Source of the DNA: an uncultured Treponema sp.
GTDB taxonomy: Bacteria; Spirochaetota; Spirochaetia; Treponematales; Treponemataceae
Assembly (NCBI GenBank): GCA_946411505.1
Contig: CAMKEG010000007.1
Coordinates: 1-64,000, forward strand
Direction of reading: 5' to 3'
DNA length: 64,000 nucleotides
Positions within the stretch are counted from its first letter, which is position 1. Every line of letters starts with the position of its first letter. The notes under the pieces were generated by a model. It was not told where the DNA came from, searched no databases, and was given only the letters and a program-made list of their open reading frames with translations. The translations under genes were made by a program, and so were the position numbers. Positions 58,253-64,000 of the stretch are shown here, one piece after another.

Positions 58253-59107
58253 ATGAAGAAGATTATCGCGCGGGCCGCGCTTTTGGCGCTCGCTTGCGTT
58301 TTTGCGGCGCCTTGCTTTTGCGGCGAATGGACTGAACATGAAAAATCGCTTTTTGACGAAAGCCTGCAAATTCGCCTTGAGACGCGCAAAATTGACGGCC
58401 ACAAGGCGGCGCTGGATTGGCTTGGAAAAAAGCGCGAGGAATTTTTTTCCTCAATAGAAAATGAAAGCGTCGGACAAGAGGCGCTTTTGGCTTTTGAAAA
58501 TAATTTTGCCCTTGAGCGCTATCATTTTTTGTGGGAAATCGACGACAAATCTAAGGAAACAAACGACTGCGTTTTGAGCCAGTACAAAAAAGTTGTCGCG
58601 TGGAACGCCGCTCACCCCGAAAGCGAGCGCAACCCGCTTTACTCCTTGAGCGCCTATGAGCTGGTCAACGCCGCCATGCCGCTGATGAAGTATTCGCAAA
58701 AAATTTCAATCGGCTTGGAAGAAAAGAAATTTTTCGACGCGATGATAAAGCAAGGCTTTCAAAGCGGCTTTTTGCATCTTAACGCGGGCTTGTGGTACGC
58801 CTTCGCGCCGGCGTTTGGCGGAGGAAGCGACGCAAAGGCGGCGGAATGTTTTGCGAAGGCGGCCAAAATTGGTCCGACGGATTACGAAAAATTTTTTGGC
58901 TTTGTATATCTTTCGCAAATTGATTGGAAAAAAGGCGACGCCGCCGCTTGGGAAAAAAACTTGCAGGCCGCCGACTCCTTGCTTCCGCAAAATGTTTACA
59001 CAAATTTTGTCCGCCGCGTAAACAAGGCCGGCGCCGACATTTTTGAATACGCGGACGACAAGGGCAAGGTCTTGAAAAAAATGGAAAAACAATACGGAAA
59101 AAAATGA
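58253..59107 (+). CDS. Exported helical-repeat protein, tandem paralogue 2
   Basis: A 284-residue paralogue of the preceding protein: same signal-peptide style (ending FCGEW), TEHEKSLFDESLQIRLETRK near the N-terminus, and the blocks GLWYAFAPAFGGGSDAKAAE and GPTDYEKFFGFVYLSQIDW. Similarity to paralogue 1 is roughly 45 percent by eye and runs end to end. The frame is open 31 codons upstream, across the promoter, so the ATG at 58253 is preferred. It overlaps paralogue 3 by 4 bases (ATGA). Confidence 0.72.
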   Translation: MKKIIARAALLALACVFAAPCFCGEWTEHEKSLFDESLQIRLETRKIDGHKAALDWLGKKREEFFSSIENESVGQEALLAFENNFALERYHFLWEIDDKSKETNDCVLSQYKKVVAWNAAHPESERNPLYSLSAYELVNAAMPLMKYSQKISIGLEEKKFFDAMIKQGFQSGFLHLNAGLWYAFAPAFGGGSDAKAAECFAKAAKIGPTDYEKFFGFVYLSQIDWKKGDAAAWEKNLQAADSLLPQNVYTNFVRRVNKAGADIFEYADDKGKVLKKMEKQYGKK

Positions 59108-59970
59108 TGGCTAAAAAAAACGCCCGGCTTGGGCAAAAAATAAAAATTATTTTCGCGGCGGCGCTTTTGGCTCTTTGCGCTCCGGCATTTTCCGGCGACT
59201 TTAGCGAGTATGAAAAAACTTTGCTCGCCGAAATCTACGACATGCGGGCGCGCTCTAGGCAGGAACCTGATTATTTGGCTTCCCAAAAATTCTTGGAGGC
59301 TTACCACAATAAAATTTTGAGCGACGACGTTCAGTCTAAAATAAGCGACGAAGCCAAGCTTGTCTTTGACAACTTGCTTACGCTGGAACGCTGGCAATAT
59401 TTGTGGGAGACCGATCCAAAGATGAACGGCCTAAAGGAAATGATTTGGACGCAGTACGAAAGAATAATGGACTGGAACGCAGCCCATGCCTTTGGCGAGC
59501 AAAACGCCTACCTAAAGCTTTCTTCGTTCGACTTGATAAATTCAACTATGCAATACATGACGCGCGGCCAGATGATAAAGCTGGGCTTGCAGGAAAAGAA
59601 AGTCTACGACAAGCTGCTTGAGACCGACCAAAACAATTGCGTCGTTTACCTTAACGCCGGCCAGTTTTACTACAATGTTTCGGAAGTCCTGAGCGGAGCC
59701 AAGCCCAAGGCCAAGCGCATTTACGAGCGCGCGGTGGCCATCGCGTCCAACGCCTACGAAAAATATTTCGCCAACATTTTCATCGCGCAAATGTTTTTGG
59801 AAGAGAAGGACATGGATTCGTACAGCAAGCATATCGCGCTGGCCGAAGCGGCGATTCCCGGAACGCCTTACATGAATTTTGTAAAGGCCGTCAACGACAA
59901 AGGCATAACGCTTTACGAATACGCGCTTCACCCGATTAAGGTAAAGCAAAAAGTTTTTGGAATAAAATAA
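59104..59970 (+). CDS. Exported helical-repeat protein, tandem paralogue 3
   Basis: A 288-residue protein, the most diverged of the three: signal peptide with hydrophobic core at about 14-30 (ending PAFS/GDFSEYE), then FSEYEKTLLAEIYDMRARSR, YLWETDPKMNGL, VYLNAGQFYYNVSEVL and AYEKYFANIFIAQMFLEEKD in the same order. The GGSDAKA block is replaced by SGAKPKAKR. Its translation is coupled to paralogue 2. An ATG directly after the first (59107) is an alternative start. Function unknown. Confidence 0.7.
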   Translation: MMAKKNARLGQKIKIIFAAALLALCAPAFSGDFSEYEKTLLAEIYDMRARSRQEPDYLASQKFLEAYHNKILSDDVQSKISDEAKLVFDNLLTLERWQYLWETDPKMNGLKEMIWTQYERIMDWNAAHAFGEQNAYLKLSSFDLINSTMQYMTRGQMIKLGLQEKKVYDKLLETDQNNCVVYLNAGQFYYNVSEVLSGAKPKAKRIYERAVAIASNAYEKYFANIFIAQMFLEEKDMDSYSKHIALAEAAIPGTPYMNFVKAVNDKGITLYEYALHPIKVKQKVFGIK

Positions 59971-60045
59971 AAAGGACCTAAGATTTTTGGCGCCAAGCAA
60001 AAAATTGTAGGAAGCCCAAAAATCGGGCGGCGGCGGCTAAACAAG

Positions 60046-60726
60046 ATGATTGTAAAGAACATAATTTTTGACTTGGACAACACCCTCTATTCTCCGACCA
60101 GCGCCATGGACGCTGGAATCACAAGGCGCATGATGCAAGCCGTGGCCGACTTCTTTGGCCTTGGCGCGGACGACGCCGCCGCCCTGCGCAGGAAAAACGT
60201 TCCGCGCTTTAGCACAACCCTTGAATGGCTTAGAAGCGAAGGCCTTAAGGACGTTGAGGCGTATTTTGCAAAAGTTCACCCCGACAACGAGGCCGACGAG
60301 CTTACGCCCGACCCAAACTTGCGGCCTTTTTTGCAGTCGCTTGCGCAAAACAAAATCGTTTTGACCAACGCGCCACGCGAGCACGCCGACCGGGTTTTGA
60401 AAAAGCTAAAAGTGGCGGACTTGTTTTGCGCCGTGGTGGACATACGAGCCTGCGGCCTTTTGGGAAAGCCATACGCCGGCAGTTACAAAATCGCTTTGGA
60501 AAAATGCGGCGGAACAATTGACGACACGATTTTTTTGGATGACCAATACAAGTACACCGACGGCTTTGTGGCGCTGGGCGGAACCGCGCTATTGGTGGGA
60601 AACAAAAACGGCTCGCATTTGAGTCCAGACAGCGCGGCCGTCAACAAGGAACTTCCGCCGCATCCCGGGCGGACAATCAAGATTGATTCCGTCTACGATT
60701 TGCCGCGAATCTTGCCCGCGCTTTAA
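60046..60726 (+). CDS. HAD-family phosphatase (pyrimidine 5'-nucleotidase-like)
   Basis: A 226-residue HAD hydrolase. Motif I is FDLDNTLY (nucleophile D9, acid D11), motif II LTNAP, motif III Lys in LLGKPYAGSY, motif IV FLDDQYKYTDG. The DNTLY form and the helical cap of about 75 residues match the pyrimidine 5'-nucleotidase/SDT1/YjjG group, which dephosphorylates nucleotides such as UMP, CMP or damaged nucleotides. Exact substrate unknown. It ends 16 bases from the convergent sigma factor gene. Confidence 0.87.
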   Translation: MIVKNIIFDLDNTLYSPTSAMDAGITRRMMQAVADFFGLGADDAAALRRKNVPRFSTTLEWLRSEGLKDVEAYFAKVHPDNEADELTPDPNLRPFLQSLAQNKIVLTNAPREHADRVLKKLKVADLFCAVVDIRACGLLGKPYAGSYKIALEKCGGTIDDTIFLDDQYKYTDGFVALGGTALLVGNKNGSHLSPDSAAVNKELPPHPGRTIKIDSVYDLPRILPAL

Positions 60727-60742
60727 GGTCTTGTCAGACAAA

Positions 60743-61582
60743 TCAAGCGGCGACGTAGGCTTGCAGGCTTCGCAATGAGGCGGGAACGCGGACGCGCTCG
60801 ATGGCGTTCTTTTCTATTTGGCGGATGCGCTCTTTTGTAAGGCTGCACGCGTCGCCAACTTCCTTAAGCGACATGGGCTTTTTTCCGTCCAAGCCGTAGC
60901 GCATTTTGAGCACGCTGGCCTCTTTGGGCTTTAGGGTTCCCAAAACGTCGGCCACTTCGCGCTTCATCGCTTTTTTGAGGCTGCGCTCTTCGGGGCCTTC
61001 GTAGCGGTTGTCTTCCACATAGTCGCCAAAAACGCTGTCGTCGCTGTCGTTTCCTTGAACGCCTGCGTCCAAGGAAATCATTTCGCGGCTGATGTTCAAA
61101 AGGTCGCGGACTGTGTCGCCTTCCATGTTCAAGCTGGAAGCTATTTCGCGAATTTCCTCTTCTTCCGACAAGCGGGAAGAAATGGACTTTTTTGCCTTTT
61201 TGATTTTTACAAGCTCGTTCACGCGGTTGAGGGGCAGGCGGATCGCGTCTTTCTTTTCGTAAATCGCCTTGAGTATGCTTTGGCGAATCCACCAAACGGC
61301 GTATGAAATAAAGTGGCAGCCTTTTTGCGCGTCAAATTTGTCGATGGCGGTCAAAAGGCCTACGTTGCCTTCGCTGATAAGATCGGCCATGTCCATTCCG
61401 CTGTGGCGGTATTTTTTTGCGATGTTGACGACAAAGCGCAAGTTTGAGTTGACGATTTTTTCACGGGCGGCCTTGTCTCCGGCCTTTGCCTTTGCCGCCA
61501 GGTCGTTTTCTTCCTCCCGCGTCAAAAGCGGAATCTTGTTGATTTCTTTAAGATATGTTGAAAGAATGTCGTTGTTCGTCAT
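60743..61582 (-). CDS. Sigma-70 family RNA polymerase sigma factor (group 2-like)
   Basis: A 279-residue sigma factor of RpoD/RpoS type without region 1.1. Region 1.2 is STYLKEINKIPLLTREEE; region 2 includes NLRFVVNIAKKY, DLISEGNVGLLTAIDKFD and SYAVWWIRQSILKAI; region 3 is truncated or normal length; region 4.2 is SLKEVGDACSLTKERIRQIE. The strong region 2.4/4.2 match to primary factors predicts recognition of TTGACA/TATAAT-like promoters, the type found through this window. The principal RpoD is normally longer, so this may be an alternative group 2 factor. GGGG lies 7 bases before the ATG. Confidence 0.9.
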   Translation of the reverse strand: MTNNDILSTYLKEINKIPLLTREEENDLAAKAKAGDKAAREKIVNSNLRFVVNIAKKYRHSGMDMADLISEGNVGLLTAIDKFDAQKGCHFISYAVWWIRQSILKAIYEKKDAIRLPLNRVNELVKIKKAKKSISSRLSEEEEIREIASSLNMEGDTVRDLLNISREMISLDAGVQGNDSDDSVFGDYVEDNRYEGPEERSLKKAMKREVADVLGTLKPKEASVLKMRYGLDGKKPMSLKEVGDACSLTKERIRQIEKNAIERVRVPASLRSLQAYVAA

Positions 61583-61874
61583 TTTTTTCCCCTTGCGCTG
61601 TTTTTTATGATAGAACTATTGCAAAAAACGCGCCAACTTTCAAAAGGTGGGGAAAAAACAAAAAAAAGCGCGAAATTTGACGAATTTTTACGAATTTTCT
61701 TGCCGATTCGCTGGAATTTTATTAACTTTAAGGTATACGTTGGAATTTTCTGCGTCAGTTTGACGCGCCATCTCTTTTTTGGGCGGAATTTGGGTCATTT
61801 TGACGCAGCTTGTCGAAGGGTACGGCTGACCGCGCGCGTAAAATGCTGTAAAGCCCAAAAATCCGCCGCTTTTG
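61583..61874. other. AT-rich gap upstream of the sigma factor gene
   Basis: About 290 bases without a supported gene. A 100-codon plus-strand frame (61607-61909) lacks a ribosome site and overlaps the next gene. GCGTCAGTTTGACGC (61751-61765) forms a short hairpin, and TTTTGACGCAGC follows 30 bases later. No clear promoter for the sigma gene could be fixed. Confidence 0.5.
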
Positions 61875-62447
61875 TCATCTTTGGGCTTGATTTGGACATC
61901 CTTCCATAATATATTCTTCTGTTGTCATCAATTTTACGTGGAGCGGCGAAAGGCCTTCTAGCGTAAGGCATGTGGCGGCGGCTTTTTCCTTTGTAAGGCC
62001 GCTCGTGGCGTCGGTCAAATAGACCGTGTAAACGCCCGCGTCAATCAATTCAAAAACAGTGGACAAAACGCAGCAGTCGTCAACTACGCCAGCGACCACG
62101 ACGCGCTTGGCCTTTAGCGCCGCCTTTTTGATTTGGGGAACGCTAAGCGACGAGTACTTTGATTTTTGGAAGGCCTTAAAACGGCCTGAAAGCGCGGCGA
62201 TTTGCGGCAAGAGCTCGTTGGCGTTTTTGTCGTCGTTTATGGCCTTGTATTTTTGGTTGTAGTCTGCCCATACGCCGCGCGCTTTTTTGTCGGCGATGAA
62301 TTTTGTTATGATGGCGGAGTCAGCCGCGCCGGACTCGACCACGCGCAAAATGTTGGCCGCGGCTCCTTCGGTGTCAAGACATTCCCATTCGCCGCCCTTT
62401 GCGTAAACGTTTTGCATGTCGATAATCAACAATAAGTCGCCCTTCAT
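61875..62447 (-). CDS. Cysteine hydrolase (isochorismatase/nicotinamidase superfamily)
   Basis: A 190-residue cysteine hydrolase. The catalytic triad is visible: Asp in IIDMQN (about residue 10), Lys in FQKSKYSS (about 96), Cys in VVDDCCVLST (about 124). Such enzymes hydrolyse amides or vinyl ethers, for example nicotinamide or isochorismate. The nicotinamidase metal motif D-x-H after the Asp is not obvious, so the substrate is open. AGGAG precedes the ATG by 8 bases. The helicase gene lies 36 bases downstream. Confidence 0.85.
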   Translation of the reverse strand: MKGDLLLIIDMQNVYAKGGEWECLDTEGAAANILRVVESGAADSAIITKFIADKKARGVWADYNQKYKAINDDKNANELLPQIAALSGRFKAFQKSKYSSLSVPQIKKAALKAKRVVVAGVVDDCCVLSTVFELIDAGVYTVYLTDATSGLTKEKAAATCLTLEGLSPLHVKLMTTEEYIMEGCPNQAQR

Positions 62448-62482
62448 TTTTGGTTCTCCTATGATGCGGCTGTCCGCGCGCG

Positions 62483-64000
62483 TTATTCTTCCACGCGCAT
62501 AAGCTGCGCGGCTTGGTAGGCCGGCAAAAACTTTTTCGTTCCGCCGTTTTGGAACTGTACTTCTATCACATACTCGCCGTCTTTTACGCTGGCCTTTACG
62601 ATTTGGCCGTAGCCGTAGTCGTCGTGGTAGACCGCCTGGCCCAGCCCGTATTTTTTGGCCAGCGGATGCTTGATTTTTGGCGCGGCGGAAGTTCCGAACC
62701 CTTGCGCGCCAAAATTGCTGGAGGCGCCGTAAGCGTTGGAGCGGCGGCCCTGCTGGCCATACTGCGGCGTGTCGTCGTAAAAGTCGCCGTCGGAATATTC
62801 GCCGTCGCCGTAATCGCCTTCATCGCCAAAATCCGCGCCGCCGTTAATCGCGCGCTCAAAGCTGGGCGGAACGTTCCCCAAAAGGCGGAAGGTGTCCGCG
62901 CCCGCTTCCTGCAAAAATACGCTGGGCTGCATGAACTCGGTTCTTCCGTACATGCGGCGCGCGGCGCAGCTGGTTATGTAAAGCTCGTCCTGGGCGCGCG
63001 TGATGCCTACGTAAAAAAGGCGGCGCTCTTCTTCCAGTTCGGCGGCGGACTTGTCCGCGCGTGGAAAGATTCCTTGTTCCAAGCCGGTGATGATGACGCG
63101 CTTAAATTCCAAGCCCTTTGTGTTGTGCAAGGTGATCAAGGTCACGCGGTCAAGGCTTTGGTCTTCTTGGCTTGCGAGCGTTCTATCCAATTCTATTGAA
63201 TCCAAAAATTCCAAAAGGCCGTCCATGTTAAGGGGGTAGAGGCTTGCGTTGTTTGAAAGCTCCTGCATGTTGGCCACGCGCTGGGTTCCGCTGATTTCGT
63301 CGTCGGCCTGGTGGTATTCTTCCAAGCCGCTTTTTTGCATGATCTCTTCGACGAGCGTTCCAAGGTTTTGGCTCGCGCTTGCGGTTTTTGCGGCGGGAAC
63401 GGTTGGCGCGCCAAAATCGCCGGCCTCGCTGGAATTGTTGGACGCGGCCGTGGAGTCGCCGAGTTTTTCCTTAAACGAATCGACGAGCGCGGAAAGTTTT
63501 TCAAGTCCCTCCCGCGCTTTTTTGGAAAGGCTTGGCGCGAGCTCTTTTGAGGCTGTGATCAAGTCTTGCGATTTGGATTTTGCCGCGTCGATGATTTTAT
63601 CCTGGCTTGTGGGGCCAAGGCCTCGCGCGGGCTTGTTGACGATTCTGCGGAATGCGATTTCGTCCTTGGGGTTTGCCAAGAGCGCAAGGAAGGCAAGCAA
63701 GTCTTTTATTTCTTCGCGCTCGTAAAATTTCAAAGTTCCCACAACTTGGTATGGAATTCTTTTGTGAAGGAACTCGCTTTCAAAGACAAGCGACTGCGCG
63801 TTTGTTCTATATAAAATGGCCCAGTCGGAATAGGCGCCGCCTTTTTTGACTTGCTTTTTTATCAGTTCGGCGCAAAAGGCCGCTTCGTCGTCTTGGTTGG
63901 GCAAAAAAATCAAGTCGGGCTTTTTTCCGTCTCCGCGCTCGGCGCTCAAGGTTTTTCCAAGGCGGTCGCTGTTGTTTTTTATGACGCAGTTGGCGGCGTT
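62483..64000 (-). CDS. UvrD/PcrA-family DNA helicase, 3' part only
   Basis: The last 505 codons of a superfamily 1A helicase; the 5' end with Walker A lies beyond 64000. Reading continues to the window edge (ending NAANCVIKNN-SDRLGKT), so the TTG at 63949 is not the real start. Visible are motif IV-V parts (WAILYRTNAQSLVFE, FYEREEIKDLLAFL, LITLHNTKGLEFKRVIITGLEQG) and motif VI (EEERRLFYVGITRAQDEL). The C-terminus has a Gly/Tyr/Asp-rich linker and the PcrA-type Tudor-like end (YDDYGYGQIVKASV...VEVQFQNGG), which in PcrA contacts RNA polymerase. Likely role in repair and replication-transcription conflicts. Confidence 0.93.
   Translation of the reverse strand, partial: NAANCVIKNNSDRLGKTLSAERGDGKKPDLIFLPNQDDEAAFCAELIKKQVKKGGAYSDWAILYRTNAQSLVFESEFLHKRIPYQVVGTLKFYEREEIKDLLAFLALLANPKDEIAFRRIVNKPARGLGPTSQDKIIDAAKSKSQDLITASKELAPSLSKKAREGLEKLSALVDSFKEKLGDSTAASNNSSEAGDFGAPTVPAAKTASASQNLGTLVEEIMQKSGLEEYHQADDEISGTQRVANMQELSNNASLYPLNMDGLLEFLDSIELDRTLASQEDQSLDRVTLITLHNTKGLEFKRVIITGLEQGIFPRADKSAAELEEERRLFYVGITRAQDELYITSCAARRMYGRTEFMQPSVFLQEAGADTFRLLGNVPPSFERAINGGADFGDEGDYGDGEYSDGDFYDDTPQYGQQGRRSNAYGASSNFGAQGFGTSAAPKIKHPLAKKYGLGQAVYHDDYGYGQIVKASVKDGEYVIEVQFQNGGTKKFLPAYQAAQLMRVEE

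Noticed and set aside
61607..61909. 100-codon plus-strand frame between the sigma factor and the cysteine hydrolase
   Set aside because: No ribosome site, basic low-complexity translation without domain character, and it overlaps the supported minus-strand gene.
63949..63951. Start of the helicase gene at this TTG
   Set aside because: The translation continues upstream to the window edge with helicase-like sequence, so the gene is cut by the window.

Overview
The window looks like a chromosomal segment of a spirochaete, most likely a host- or gut-associated Treponema. This is an inference from content: GC near 50 percent, many Sec/lipobox lipoproteins of unknown function, TPR and leucine-rich-repeat proteins, a LysM-M23 envelope peptidase, a cellobiose phosphorylase plus a GH1 beta-glucosidase, and a fermentative, biosynthetic gene set. 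No rRNA, tRNA, insertion sequence, prophage or CRISPR array was seen.

Layout. 1-8.4 kb: an AATC microsatellite cut by the window edge, a DUF6273 lipoprotein, a BrnT/BrnA toxin-antitoxin pair, acetolactate synthase, a large orphan lipoprotein, O-acetylhomoserine sulfhydrylase and an HTH-Fic protein with operator-like repeats. 8.5-12.2 kb: NudC, a GNAT enzyme and a three-gene ABC-2 exporter. 12.4-18 kb: a LysR regulator, then a biotin operon (birA, bioY, bioM and one reading frame that fuses the EcfT membrane subunit to biotin synthase), with a BirA-type operator over the promoter and start codon; then an SDR gene. 18-22.7 kb: purE-purF-purM-purN plus a papain-fold-like lipoprotein. 22.7-31 kb: a repeat protein, an AEC transporter, uvrC, and two envelope/TPR proteins. 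31-36.5 kb: ohrR, aroA, pth, a leucine-rich-repeat protein and a truncated adenylating-enzyme-like protein. 36.7-48.6 kb: cellobiose phosphorylase, LysM-M23 peptidase, a zinc-ribbon protein, a propeller/NodB-like protein, aroC coupled to a lipase with a possible C-terminal barrel, and an S41 protease lipoprotein coupled to a small membrane protein. 48.8-52.4 kb: dapA, asd and the GH1 enzyme. 52.5-60 kb: an accessory-looking lipoprotein block including a 1390-residue protein with an anthrax protective-antigen-like central region, followed by three tandem paralogues. 60-64 kb: a HAD phosphatase, a short sigma-70 factor, a cysteine hydrolase and the 3' part of a UvrD/PcrA helicase.

The most striking points are: (1) the EcfT-BioB fusion in a BirA-controlled biotin operon without bioF/A/D; (2) a recurrent promoter design in which the -10 hexamer lies exactly 6 (sometimes 7-8) nt from the start codon and no Shine-Dalgarno sequence is present, which predicts leaderless mRNAs for at least a dozen genes; and (3) the protective-antigen-like lipoprotein. 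All calls are from reading the sequence. No database search was run.
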